Positions 17,038 through 25,782 of a stretch of DNA of 64,000 bases are shown piece by piece (position 1 is the first letter of the stretch; each line of letters begins with the position of its first letter). A program made the translations under genes and the position numbers. Under the pieces are notes generated by a model. The model was not told the origin of the DNA and made no database searches. It worked only from the letters and a program-made list of their open reading frames with translations. Origin of the DNA: Myxococcales bacterium (GTDB taxonomy: Bacteria > Myxococcota_A > Polyangia > Polyangiales > Houyiibacteriaceae); contig JAOTYL010000002.1 in NCBI GenBank assembly GCA_029861865.1, positions 558,001 through 622,000 on the forward strand. The letters are read 5' to 3'.

Positions 17038-18450
17038 GTGGAGGGTGACCGCCGCCGACCCCCAGGAAAGCTCGATGCAGCAGTATCACTGGCTGCGTGG
17101 GCCCTTCCAAGCTTCTGCACCCCTGTGCTCGATCAAGCTCGTCTCGATGCGCGGATGCTTCTCGATCGGACGCGTGGGAAGACGCCCGCGCCTTTGATCG
17201 AGAAGCTCCCATCCCCCACACCCTTAGACGAAGTCGACCCACTCGTCCTGCTCCCGAGACGACTCGCCGACAGGGTGCGGACCGCGCACCGTGACGTCGC
17301 CATGCTCGGCGGTCGTTTGATCTTTGGGAAAACGCCTGCGCCCCTCATCGAGAGACCGCAGCGCGCCCCCGGGGCCGTGGTTTCGCTTGCCCGCAAAGCG
17401 CCCCACATGACCCGCACCGTCGAGGTCGTCGACGTGGTGCGCGAAACCGCCGACGCGGTGTCGATCTACCTCACCGAAGAGGACGGGTCCCCGATCGAGT
17501 TCAAGCCTGGGCAGTTCCTGAGCGTCGATGTCACGGTCGATGGACAGACACTCCGGCGGGCCTACTCGTTGGCGAGCGCATGTCTCCCGGGTGTGCCGGT
17601 GCACATCACGGTGAAGCGCATGCCAGACGGCCGAGTCAGCAACCGCCTCAATGACACGATCAAAACGGGCGATACGCTTTCCGTGCTCGGTCCATCGGGG
17701 AACTTCACCATCGAGCCCAGGTCGCTGAACGAGCGGCACTTCGTAATGCTGGCCGGAGGCAGCGGCATCACCCCGATCATGAGCCTTCTCGAGACGGTTC
17801 TTCATCACGAGAAGCGCAGCAAAGTGACCCTCATCTACGGCAATCGAGGTTGGGATGACATCATCTTCCGAGAGCGATTGGCTCGTCTCTCCGAAAGGCT
17901 CGGCGAGCGCCTCGTCATCGACCATGTACTCGAGAAGCCTCCGACGGGCTGGTCGGGCGGCGAAGGGCTCCTGTCCGACGATGTCTTGCTCGAAAGGTTG
18001 GACGCGCTTGGCATCGAGGATGATGGCATGCTCCGGTACTTCATCTGCGGTCCAACCCCGATGATGGAAGCCGCGCATGAGGTCTTGAACCGACGGGGTG
18101 TGGATGCCGCGAGGATCGCCGAAGAGCGATTCACGCATCCCGAAGATCGTCACGCGGGCCTCGGAAGCGCCAAGACCGAGCTCGTCGTCATCTCGAAGGG
18201 CGGAAGCGACCATGGGGTTCAGGTCGCGCCGGGGCAAACGATCCTCGAGGCCGCGTTGGCTGCCGGTCTCGACATGCCGTTTTCATGCGCCATGGGCGGC
18301 TGCGGAGCTTGCCGCGTCCGCCAGCGCAGTGGTGACATCCAAGTGGAAGAGCCGAACTGTTTGAGTCGCTCCGAAAAGGAGCAGGGGTATGTATTGACGT
18401 GCGTCGGGCGACCGCTCGCGCAGAGTAGAATCGAGGTAGAAGGTTCATGA
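17038..18450 (+). CDS. ferredoxin-type oxidoreductase (FAD, NAD(P), C-terminal 2Fe-2S) with N-terminal extension
   Basis: The core (from about residue 124) is a class IA phenol-hydroxylase/PaaE-like reductase: FAD motif RRAYSLAS, NAD(P) motif LAGGSGITPIMS, CGPTPMM, and a C-terminal plant-type ferredoxin domain with C-x4-C-x2-C (SCAMGGCGACR) and a final Cys. It passes electrons from NAD(P)H to a partner oxygenase. The frame extends about 120 residues upstream and contains KTPAPLIE twice, encoded by different synonymous codons, so I take the extension as translated. Start GTG 17038 is uncertain; ATG 17155 still includes both motif copies. Its stop overlaps the MerR start (ATGA), and the diiron protein two genes on is the likely electron acceptor. 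Confidence 0.85.
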   Translation: MEGDRRRPPGKLDAAVSLAAWALPSFCTPVLDQARLDARMLLDRTRGKTPAPLIEKLPSPTPLDEVDPLVLLPRRLADRVRTAHRDVAMLGGRLIFGKTPAPLIERPQRAPGAVVSLARKAPHMTRTVEVVDVVRETADAVSIYLTEEDGSPIEFKPGQFLSVDVTVDGQTLRRAYSLASACLPGVPVHITVKRMPDGRVSNRLNDTIKTGDTLSVLGPSGNFTIEPRSLNERHFVMLAGGSGITPIMSLLETVLHHEKRSKVTLIYGNRGWDDIIFRERLARLSERLGERLVIDHVLEKPPTGWSGGEGLLSDDVLLERLDALGIEDDGMLRYFICGPTPMMEAAHEVLNRRGVDAARIAEERFTHPEDRHAGLGSAKTELVVISKGGSDHGVQVAPGQTILEAALAAGLDMPFSCAMGGCGACRVRQRSGDIQVEEPNCLSRSEKEQGYVLTCVGRPLAQSRIEVEGS

Positions 18451-19190
18451 CGGCCACAGCGAAAGTTCTCGAGCTCGACCAAGAGCGCTGGTGTTACCGG
18501 ATGAAAGATCTGTGCGAATCGACCGGGCTTCCGCGTCAGGCGATTCACTTCTACATCCAACAGGGGCTTCTCCCCGCGGGCCGAAAGACCGGGCGAAACA
18601 TGGCTTGGTACACCGAGGCGCACATCGATCGGCTGCACCTGATCAAAAAGCTTCAGCACGAGCGATTTCTCCCGCTAAAGGCGATCAAGGCCCTTCTCGA
18701 TGGTGAGGACGATGTGTTCTCGCCCCGTCAGCATGCTTTTCTCGCCGGGGTCAAAGAACGTCTCGACGCGTCGCTCAAGACCGGTGAGGACCGCAGTCCC
18801 ACTCTCACTGCAAATGAAATAGCCGAAAAGACCGGGGTCGACCCTGAAGACGTCGAGCGCGCGTTCGAGCTCGGATTGATCGGTGGCGAGCGCACGAACG
18901 GAATGCTCCGCGTCGCATCGGCGGATATTTGGTCGTTCGAAGTGCTCGGCAAGATTCGCTCCCTCGGTTTTACCAAGGAGCTCGGGTTCGGCGTGGAGGA
19001 CATGTCGTACTACCAGGACCTGATCGCAAAGCTTCTCCAAGAAGAGGTGCACTTGATTTCTTCACGCCTTTCGGGCTTGCCGCCCGAGCAGGTCGCCACC
19101 ATGATCGAGCAAGTACTCCCGGTGCTCGATCGCTTCATCATGCGTCTACACGCAACCAAGATTCGCGACTTCTTCGCCAACGTGCTCTAA
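18447..19190 (+). CDS. MerR-family transcriptional regulator
   Basis: A 247-residue regulator. Residues about 17-88 form a MerR winged helix (YRMKDLCESTGLPRQAIHFY, then QQGLLPAGRKTGRN and WYTEAHIDRLHLIKKL). A second helix-turn-helix-like stretch (LTANEIAEKTGVDPEDVERA, about 118-137) lies before a helical C-terminal effector region. It is longer than simple metal-sensing MerRs and lacks their C-terminal cysteine ligands, so a lipid-like or organic effector is more likely (inference). ATG overlaps the reductase stop; the diiron gene follows in 14 bp, so it probably controls its own operon. Confidence 0.88.
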   Translation: MTATAKVLELDQERWCYRMKDLCESTGLPRQAIHFYIQQGLLPAGRKTGRNMAWYTEAHIDRLHLIKKLQHERFLPLKAIKALLDGEDDVFSPRQHAFLAGVKERLDASLKTGEDRSPTLTANEIAEKTGVDPEDVERAFELGLIGGERTNGMLRVASADIWSFEVLGKIRSLGFTKELGFGVEDMSYYQDLIAKLLQEEVHLISSRLSGLPPEQVATMIEQVLPVLDRFIMRLHATKIRDFFANVL

Positions 19191-19204
19191 CGAAGGATTT
19201 GGCC

Positions 19205-20386
19205 ATGCTCACCGACAAAGTTCTCGACAACCTGCCCTTTTCGATTCGTAGGCGCCTTGAGCCCTACATCGAGGCCGTCCAAGTGATGACCGAGACGAGC
19301 AACCCGAAAGTGCTTCGCGCGATGGCGCCGTCGGGGGTTCGGGGGCTGATTCTACAGCGAGGCAAACAGGGCGTTCCCACCAAGATGCCTTCGCACCATC
19401 AAACTCACTTCGATTGGACGTACCCAAACGACCAACCGGAGATGCGCGACCTCTACACCCGCGCCAAAGAGCAGCAATGGAACGGCGAGGACCTCCCCTG
19501 GCACATCGACGTCGATCCGGAGAACCCGGAAGTTCCGATCATCCCACCAGAGTTCATGAGCTACGACGAGCTGAGAGGCATGGGCATCAAGCTCACCGAG
19601 CTCGAAAAGCACCGTCTCAACGCGAGCGTCGGGGCATGGATGTTGAGCCAGTTCCTCCATGGCGAGCAGGGTGCGCTGTTCGCGGCCGCACAGGTGACCG
19701 AAGCCGTGCAGTTCTTCGACGGCAAGCTCTACGGGTCCACCCAGGTCGTCGACGAAGGGCGCCACGTCGAAGTGTTCCACCGATATCTCGATACGAAGCT
19801 CAACAAGCTCTATCAGATCAACGACAACCTCTTCGTCATCATCGATGCCCTCATTCAGGATTCCAGGTGGGACCTGAAGTTTCTCGGGATGCAGATCATG
19901 GTCGAGGGCTTGGCCCTCGGCGCATTCGGTACACTCTACCAAATGACCAAAGAGCCTCTGTTGAAGGAGCTCCTCAAGAAAGTCATTCAGGACGAGGCGC
20001 GCCACGTACACTATGGCGTCATCGCTCTTCGTGATCATTTCCAGAACGAGCTCAGCGAATCAGAGCAGCGCGAGCGCGAAGACTGGGCCTTCGAGGTGGC
20101 CCTTCTCATGCGCAACAGGTTCCTATCGTACGAGGTTTACGAAGAGTGGTTTGAGCACAAGATCACCCGCAAGCAATGGGCACACATGGTGTCTCATTCG
20201 CCCGGCTTCGAGATTTTCCGCCAAGTGATGTTCCAACGATTGGTGCCAAACCTCCGGGAAATCGGCTTGCTCAGTGACCGTATCAAGCCTCACTACGAGC
20301 GTGTCGGCCTGATGCAGTACTTCGATGGGCGATCCGCGGACCACCTAAGCGGCGATGAGCTGATCGCCGAGCTAGACGCTGCCTAG
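19205..20386 (+). CDS. ferritin-like diiron-carboxylate protein (putative oxygenase/desaturase)
   Basis: A 393-residue protein with a full ferritin-like diiron set: Glu154 (LHGEQGAL), Glu184-x-x-His187 (DEGRH), Glu234 (MVEGLAL) and Glu264-x-x-His267 (DEARH). This E...ExxH...E...ExxH order is that of acyl-ACP desaturases, bacterial multicomponent monooxygenases and R2-like oxidases. The size suits a catalytic protein, not a storage ferritin. The co-transcribed reductase would supply electrons. Substrate is unknown; an aliphatic or lipid substrate is a guess. A GAAGGA ribosome site precedes ATG 19205. It converges on the acyl-CoA carboxylase genes with only 12 bp between. Confidence 0.82.
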   Translation: MLTDKVLDNLPFSIRRRLEPYIEAVQVMTETSNPKVLRAMAPSGVRGLILQRGKQGVPTKMPSHHQTHFDWTYPNDQPEMRDLYTRAKEQQWNGEDLPWHIDVDPENPEVPIIPPEFMSYDELRGMGIKLTELEKHRLNASVGAWMLSQFLHGEQGALFAAAQVTEAVQFFDGKLYGSTQVVDEGRHVEVFHRYLDTKLNKLYQINDNLFVIIDALIQDSRWDLKFLGMQIMVEGLALGAFGTLYQMTKEPLLKELLKKVIQDEARHVHYGVIALRDHFQNELSESEQREREDWAFEVALLMRNRFLSYEVYEEWFEHKITRKQWAHMVSHSPGFEIFRQVMFQRLVPNLREIGLLSDRIKPHYERVGLMQYFDGRSADHLSGDELIAELDAA

Positions 20387-20398
20387 CATCCGAAACGA

Positions 20399-22378
20399 TC
20401 AAGACTCGGAGACGACGACGAGCAAGGCGTCGGCGTCTACCTGATCCCCGCTGACGACGCTGACCTGATCGACCGTTCCGTTGCGTGGAGCGCTCACCGA
20501 ATGCTCCATCTTCATGGCCTCCATGATCAAGAGGACCTGGCCTGCCCGGACGGAATCCCCCTCGGAAACTCGGATCTCGATGATTTTGCCCGGCATCGGC
20601 GCAACGCAGCCGCCGGCAGGAACCAACCGAGCCTTGTCGGGGAAGCGTGGCTTCAACAGGAGCGCTGCGTCGACACCGTGGGCATGCACGTAGGCGTGAT
20701 CGCCTGACACAATCACACGAGCGATGCTGCGATGCCCGTCGACCTCGAGCGTGAGGAGTGGGTCATCCCAGGACAACACACGCACCTGCTGCTTCGTTTC
20801 GCCCACGGACACCGTGAAGGCGTGCCCGCCGAGATGCCGATACTCGACACGGTGCACCCGGCCGCCGACTTCATATTCGGCCCACTGCGGAGTGTGGAAG
20901 TTGTTCCGCCAGCCAGATGGGACGGTAGGAATGATCACACGCTCTAGCTCGCGTTGTTGTTGGGACGCGAGAGTAGCCACGACCGCCGCGTGACGTTCTG
21001 CCGAATGGTCCAGGGGCTCGGTGAGCGCCCCCTGCATGTGCCGCTCGATGAAATGCGTATCGAAGTTGCCTGCGATGAACTCGGGATGATTCAGCACACG
21101 AAGCAAGAAGTCACGGTTCGTGACCACGCCCTGTGCGCTTAGTGACCGCAAGGCACTTCGCATTCGTTGCAGCGCGACCGCCCGATTGTCTCCCGAGGTG
21201 ATGATCTTCGCAAGCATCGGGTCGTAGTAGATGCTGACCTCGCTCCCGGTTTCAACCCCGGTTTCGACACGTAGGCCCTCTACGGGAGGGAGGTGCCAGT
21301 CTACCACTTTGCCGCTTTGTGGAAGAAAGCCCGCAGAGGGATCCTCGGCATAGATCCGCACCTCGAGCGCAGCTCCATCGAATCGCACTTGCTCTTGTGA
21401 GAGCCTCAGCGGCTCGCCCTGTGCGATTAGGATCTGCTCCTCGACGAGATCCAGGCCCGTCACACACTCGGTAACCGGGTGCTCCACTTGGAGGCGGGTG
21501 TTCACCTCGAGGAAGTAAAAGCTCCGATCGGGCGCCAAGACGAACTCGACCGTGCCGGCATTCTGGTAATCGATCGCCCGACCGCAGGAAACGGCCGCGG
21601 CGCCCATCGCTCTTCGAAGTTCGGCATCGAGGGCGGGAGATGGCGTCTCTTCGATGATTTTCTGATGGCGTCGTTGGATCGAGCATTCGCGTTCGTTGAG
21701 GTGAATCAAATCGCCGTAACGGTCGCCGAGGATCTGAATCTCAACGTGACGCGGATTGTCGATGTACTTCTCGACGATGAGGGTGCCATCGCCGAACCCG
21801 CTCTGGCCCTCGCGAGCCGCAGATGCGATCGCGTCGGAAAGCTCTTCTTGCTTTCGCACCAGCTTCATTCCTTTGCCACCGCCGCCGGCATTCGCCTTCA
21901 GCAGAACCGGAAACCCGATTCGCGTGGCCTCCTCAGCTAGGACGATAGGGTTTTGATCCAACCCATCGTATCCCGGAATCACAGGAACGCCGGCTTGCTC
22001 GACCAAAGCCTTCGCTTCTCGCTTTGATCCCATCGAGCGGATCGCCTCGGGTGTCGGTCCGATGAAGGTTACTCCCGCCGAACGGCACGCTTCGGCGAAA
22101 TCGGCGCTCTCGGCAAGGAAGCCGTAGCCGGGATGAATTGCATCGCTTTGCGAACGCTTGGCCGCTTCTACGATCCTGTCGATCCGAAGGTAGCTTTCCG
22201 CACTTGGCGCTGGTCCAAGCAACAATGCCTCGTCCGCCTCTCGCACGAAAGGCGCGTCCTGGTCGGTCTCGGAGTAGACGGCAACGGTCGAAATTCCCAT
22301 CTTGCGGCACGTGCGCATGACGCGTCGGGCAATCTCTCCGCGATTGGCGACCAGTACTTTTTGGATTGTTTGGGTCAC
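20399..22378 (-). CDS. acyl-CoA carboxylase alpha subunit (biotin carboxylase + biotin carrier)
   Basis: A 659-residue subunit. The N-terminal biotin carboxylase runs from KVLVANRGEIARRVMRTCR through the ATP-grasp loop ANAGGGGKGMK and the catalytic segment FLEVNTRLQVEHPVTE; a linker follows, then a C-terminal biotinyl domain with EAMKMEH (Lys623 biotinylated). This layout is that of methylcrotonyl-, propionyl- and geranyl-CoA carboxylase alpha subunits. It carboxylates biotin with ATP and bicarbonate for the partner encoded directly upstream. GTG 22378 fits the family N-terminus and leaves a 14-bp gap to that gene. Confidence 0.93.
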   Translation of the reverse strand: MTQTIQKVLVANRGEIARRVMRTCRKMGISTVAVYSETDQDAPFVREADEALLLGPAPSAESYLRIDRIVEAAKRSQSDAIHPGYGFLAESADFAEACRSAGVTFIGPTPEAIRSMGSKREAKALVEQAGVPVIPGYDGLDQNPIVLAEEATRIGFPVLLKANAGGGGKGMKLVRKQEELSDAIASAAREGQSGFGDGTLIVEKYIDNPRHVEIQILGDRYGDLIHLNERECSIQRRHQKIIEETPSPALDAELRRAMGAAAVSCGRAIDYQNAGTVEFVLAPDRSFYFLEVNTRLQVEHPVTECVTGLDLVEEQILIAQGEPLRLSQEQVRFDGAALEVRIYAEDPSAGFLPQSGKVVDWHLPPVEGLRVETGVETGSEVSIYYDPMLAKIITSGDNRAVALQRMRSALRSLSAQGVVTNRDFLLRVLNHPEFIAGNFDTHFIERHMQGALTEPLDHSAERHAAVVATLASQQQRELERVIIPTVPSGWRNNFHTPQWAEYEVGGRVHRVEYRHLGGHAFTVSVGETKQQVRVLSWDDPLLTLEVDGHRSIARVIVSGDHAYVHAHGVDAALLLKPRFPDKARLVPAGGCVAPMPGKIIEIRVSEGDSVRAGQVLLIMEAMKMEHSVSAPRNGTVDQVSVVSGDQVDADALLVVVSES

Positions 22379-22392
22379 ACCGCGCCTATTCC

Positions 22393-24009
22393 TCAGTGGC
22401 GAAAGACGCCCCATGAAGTCGTCCCCTCGACAGGCGCGTTGTATGCGACCGACAGACTGATGGCCAAGACGGTTCTGGTGTCCCGAGGATCGATGATACC
22501 GTCGTCCCAAACTCGGGCCGTTGCGTATAGCGCTGTCGATTGATCCTCGATCTGCTTCTCGGTCATCATCTTGGCGACCTCGAGCATCTTTTCATCGACT
22601 TCGATGCCTTTCTTGGCAGCCGCGTCGCGCTGAATGATGTCGAGCACGCCAGCGAGCTGCTTACCTCCCATCACCGCGATCCTGTGGTTGGGCCAAGTGA
22701 AAAGAAACCGAGGACAGTACGCGCGACCGCTCATCGCGTAGTTTCCAGCGCCGTAGCTCGAGCCTGTCATGATGGTGATCGCGGGGACGGTGCTGTTCGA
22801 AACCGCGTTGATCATCTTGGCGCCGTTCTTGATGATGCCTTCCTGCTCGTAGTTCTTCCCGACCATGAAACCGGTCGTGTTTTGAAGAAAGACCAGCGGG
22901 ATGTCGCTGCTATTGCAGAGCTGAATGAACTGAGCACCCTTGTTGGCACTGTCGCTGAAGATCGTTCCGTTGTTGGCGATGATGCCAACGGGAAACCCGT
23001 GAATGTGGGCCCAGCCGCAGAGCATGGTCTTTCCGTAGAGCGGCTTGAACTCGCTGAAGCGCGAACCATCGACAATCCGCGCGACTACCTCTCTTTGGTC
23101 GAAGGGAACCCGCACGTCGGCCGAGGCAATTCCGAGTAGCTCTTCTTGGTCGTAAAGAGGGGCTTCGACCGGGCGCGATCGGGGAGAGGCATGTTTTTTC
23201 CACTCGAGATGCGCGACGATTTCTCGTCCGAGTCGAATCGCGTCGAGCTCGTCTTCGGCAAGGTAGTCGGACACGCCACTGATGCTCGAATGCATCTCCG
23301 CGCCGCCGAGCTCTTCATGGCCAGCTTCTTCGCCCGTGGCCATCTTCACCAACGGAGGCCCCGCTAGATAGACCTGCGCCTGCTCTTTCACCATCACGAC
23401 GTAGTCGCTCATACCCGGCAAGTAGGCGCCGCCGGCTGTCGAGCTTCCAAATACCAGACAGATCGTCGGTATCTTGTGCTCTGAGCGTCGTGTCAAATGC
23501 CGAAACCCAGCGCCACCGGGCACGAAGATCTTGTCTTGGTTTGGGAGATCCGCGCCTGCCGACTCTATGAGACTGAGACCAACGAGGCGGTTCTGTTCGC
23601 AGATCTCGGCAAGCCTCCCACTTTTCAACATGCTGATGGGCGTGATCGCACCACCCTTGACCGTCGCCTCACTCGCCACGACACAGCACTCGACACCGCT
23701 TACGAGCCCGACACCGCCGACGACGGAAGACCCACTAGCCTCTCCCTTCATACCGTGACCTGCGAGTGGGGCGATCTCCAAAAAGAAACTGTCGCGGTCG
23801 AGCATCATCTCGATGCGCTGACGGGGAAGAACCCGACCGCGTGCAAGGTGTCGATCGACGTACTTCGGTCCGCCTCCACCATTGGCGACGACCTGGGCTT
23901 CGACCACCTCGCCAAGGGACGCGAGGTTCTCCTCGCGATTGGCTTGATAGGTGTCCGACGTGGTATCGACCTTCGAGCGCAGGATCGGATAGCGCTGTTC
24001 TTGGGACAT
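22393..24009 (-). CDS. acyl-CoA carboxylase beta (carboxyltransferase) subunit
   Basis: A 538-residue carboxyltransferase with two crotonase-like halves. It starts with a leader typical of methylcrotonyl-type enzymes ([16 protein letters not shown]), followed by [22 protein letters not shown]. Oxyanion glycines are seen in [17 protein letters not shown] and [16 protein letters not shown], and the C-terminus ends [10 protein letters not shown]. It transfers CO2 from biotin to an acyl-CoA. Similarity to LiuB/MCC beta suggests 3-methylcrotonyl-CoA (leucine breakdown), but geranyl-CoA or another substrate cannot be excluded. No other leucine-degradation gene lies beside it. Confidence 0.92.
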   Translation of the reverse strand: MSQEQRYPILRSKVDTTSDTYQANREENLASLGEVVEAQVVANGGGGPKYVDRHLARGRVLPRQRIEMMLDRDSFFLEIAPLAGHGMKGEASGSSVVGGVGLVSGVECCVVASEATVKGGAITPISMLKSGRLAEICEQNRLVGLSLIESAGADLPNQDKIFVPGGAGFRHLTRRSEHKIPTICLVFGSSTAGGAYLPGMSDYVVMVKEQAQVYLAGPPLVKMATGEEAGHEELGGAEMHSSISGVSDYLAEDELDAIRLGREIVAHLEWKKHASPRSRPVEAPLYDQEELLGIASADVRVPFDQREVVARIVDGSRFSEFKPLYGKTMLCGWAHIHGFPVGIIANNGTIFSDSANKGAQFIQLCNSSDIPLVFLQNTTGFMVGKNYEQEGIIKNGAKMINAVSNSTVPAITIMTGSSYGAGNYAMSGRAYCPRFLFTWPNHRIAVMGGKQLAGVLDIIQRDAAAKKGIEVDEKMLEVAKMMTEKQIEDQSTALYATARVWDDGIIDPRDTRTVLAISLSVAYNAPVEGTTSWGVFRH

Positions 24010-24051
24010 CCGCGAGAATCCTAGAGGGTGCGCCCAGAAGCGGGCAATCCA

Positions 24052-24079
24052 ATTATGAATGAAGGCTCAATCATCGCAA
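24052..24079 (-). promoter_or_regulatory. promoter with palindrome in the spacer, upstream of acyl-CoA carboxylase genes
   Basis: Read leftward: TTGCGA (24079-24074), a 16-bp spacer, then CATAAT (24057-24052), 43 bp before the carboxyltransferase start. The spacer region holds an interrupted palindrome, TGAATGA-AGGC-TCAATCA (24056-24073), so a bound repressor would block polymerase. The arrangement suggests regulated expression of the carboxylase. The regulator is unknown. Confidence 0.42.
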
Positions 24080-24101
24080 GTGGCCCGAAATTACAGGGCA
24101 A

Positions 24102-25604
24102 TTATGTCTTCGCATAAACCGGCGGGCGGCGGTCTCTCCACGGACGCGCCCGCTCGAGCTGCGCTGCGAGCGAGAACATGACGGCCTCGTCCGGAGGTCG
24201 CCCGGTGAACATGACCCCTATCGGGAGATCTTTGGCGTTCCAAAACAGCGGCACAGACATCGAGGGCTGGCCGGTGATGTTGGCGATCGGTGTGAACGGG
24301 ACGAACGCAAAGGTGGTCTCCGCTGCTCGATCGATCAGCTTGGGGCTCGCGAGAGGTGCGCTCCAGCCGGTCGCAGCGAACAGCTTCTGAGCAGCGGCAT
24401 CGATCCCCTGCGGCTCGAGCGCACCGATCTCGATCGGCGGAGTACCGAGCGTCGGAGTCAGCACGAGATCGTAGTCACGGTACACACGCGCCAGGCGGCG
24501 TGCCTCGGCCTGGAGGGACCTCAGGGCGACCAAGAAGTCCTGCGCGCTCACCGCTTTGCCGATCATGTGACTGATCCACGTCGTGAGCTGGAAGTCTTTC
24601 GGAGTTGCACGGCGACCCACGATTCGTTCGGCTTCTTCGATCTCGGCGGCGATGTTGCTGCCGAAGACAATCACCAACGCCCGACTCAGCGCCGGTGGAT
24701 CGTGACCGGGCGAGATTTCTTCCACGCGATGGCCAAGCTGTTCGCAAAGGTGAGCGGCGTCTTCGACGGCTGTCCTGCAATCTGGATGAACGGTCGATGG
24801 GAAGGCGGGCTCGCTATGGAACGCGATCCGAAGGGGCCTCGGGTCGCTCTTGGTCGCGCCTAGAAACGTACCCTCGATCGGCGGGGCAAAATACGGGGCA
24901 GTCGCATCCGGTCCATGCGTCGCATCCAGCATCGCGGCGCTATCTCGCACACTGCGGCTGACGACGTGCTCCGAGACGAAGCCCGACCAATGCTCGCTTG
25001 CCGTAGGACCGACGGGATTACGCGCTCGGGACGGCTTGTGGCCAAATACACCGCAGCAGGACGCAGGGATTCGGATCGAGCCACCTCCGTCACCCGCAGA
25101 TGCGAGAGGAGCGACGCCGGCTGCAACGCTTGCCCCGGATCCTCCACTCGAGCCACCCGACGTTCGATCGAGATTCCATGGATTACGGGTCTTGCCGCAG
25201 AGCTCGGTCTCGACGACTGGCAGCAGCCCGAGCTCCGATGTAGCTGTCTTGCCTACAGGAATCACACCGGCCTCGCGCCACCGCTTGTAGAGGTTGGTCG
25301 CGGTTTGAGGCGTCCATCCTTTCCAGAAGACCGACCCCATCTCGGTGGGCACGCCTGGAATGCACTGAATCAGGTCTTTCACCAGGAACGGAACGCCCGC
25401 GAAAGGCCCTTCCCCCAGCGCTTCCTGCGATTGGGCGCGCGCGCGATCATAGAGAGGTCGAACCACGCCGTTGATCTTTGGATTCACCCGCTCGATCCGA
25501 GCGATGCACTCCTCGACGAGCTCCCGGCTGCGGACCTGGCCTGCTCTCACCAACTCGGCAAGGCCCAATCCATCGTAGGCGTCGTACTCCTCGAATCCAG
25601 CCAT
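24102..25604 (-). CDS. amidase-signature family hydrolase
   Basis: A 500-residue amidase-signature enzyme. The Ser-cisSer-Lys triad is visible: Lys76 (VPFLVKDLI), cis-Ser in [14 protein letters not shown] (Ser152/153) and nucleophile Ser176 in [11 protein letters not shown]. Length and C-terminal segment ([13 protein letters not shown], then PIGVMFTGR) fit broad-range amidases and 6-aminohexanoate-cyclic-dimer-hydrolase-like members, not the GatA subunit, because gatB and gatC are absent. It hydrolyses an unidentified amide in the cytosol. The gene stands alone; the sigma-factor gene is divergent. Confidence 0.9.
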   Translation of the reverse strand: MAGFEEYDAYDGLGLAELVRAGQVRSRELVEECIARIERVNPKINGVVRPLYDRARAQSQEALGEGPFAGVPFLVKDLIQCIPGVPTEMGSVFWKGWTPQTATNLYKRWREAGVIPVGKTATSELGLLPVVETELCGKTRNPWNLDRTSGGSSGGSGASVAAGVAPLASAGDGGGSIRIPASCCGVFGHKPSRARNPVGPTASEHWSGFVSEHVVSRSVRDSAAMLDATHGPDATAPYFAPPIEGTFLGATKSDPRPLRIAFHSEPAFPSTVHPDCRTAVEDAAHLCEQLGHRVEEISPGHDPPALSRALVIVFGSNIAAEIEEAERIVGRRATPKDFQLTTWISHMIGKAVSAQDFLVALRSLQAEARRLARVYRDYDLVLTPTLGTPPIEIGALEPQGIDAAAQKLFAATGWSAPLASPKLIDRAAETTFAFVPFTPIANITGQPSMSVPLFWNAKDLPIGVMFTGRPPDEAVMFSLAAQLERARPWRDRRPPVYAKT

Positions 25605-25676
25605 GGCCGAGAGGCGTACCCCAGGGAGGCACCGGAAATCAACGCCTCGGCTGCGCCGTTGGGGAAGGTGAGATCC

Positions 25677-25703
25677 CTCACAGTGATGATCTGCTCACAG
25701 TGA
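25677..25703 (+). promoter_or_regulatory. two tandem TCACAGTGA palindromes upstream of the sigma-factor gene
   Basis: CTCACAGTGA occurs twice (25677-25686 and 25694-25703), 17 bp start to start. Each contains the perfect palindrome TCAC-A-GTGA. They lie 80-105 bp before the sigma-factor ATG and about 75-100 bp before the divergent amidase start, where a dimeric regulator could act on either gene. T-rich DNA follows. Binding protein unknown. Confidence 0.45.
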
Positions 25704-25782
25704 AACTAGATTTTTTTGATCACATGGTTGCGTTTTTTCCAACATGATGGTACTCCAAGCCTAGAAGCAGGGGAGCCGACGG

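Noticed and set aside
17224-18237. Minus-strand frame of 337 codons
   Set aside because: Shadow of the flavin reductase, which has all cofactor motifs.
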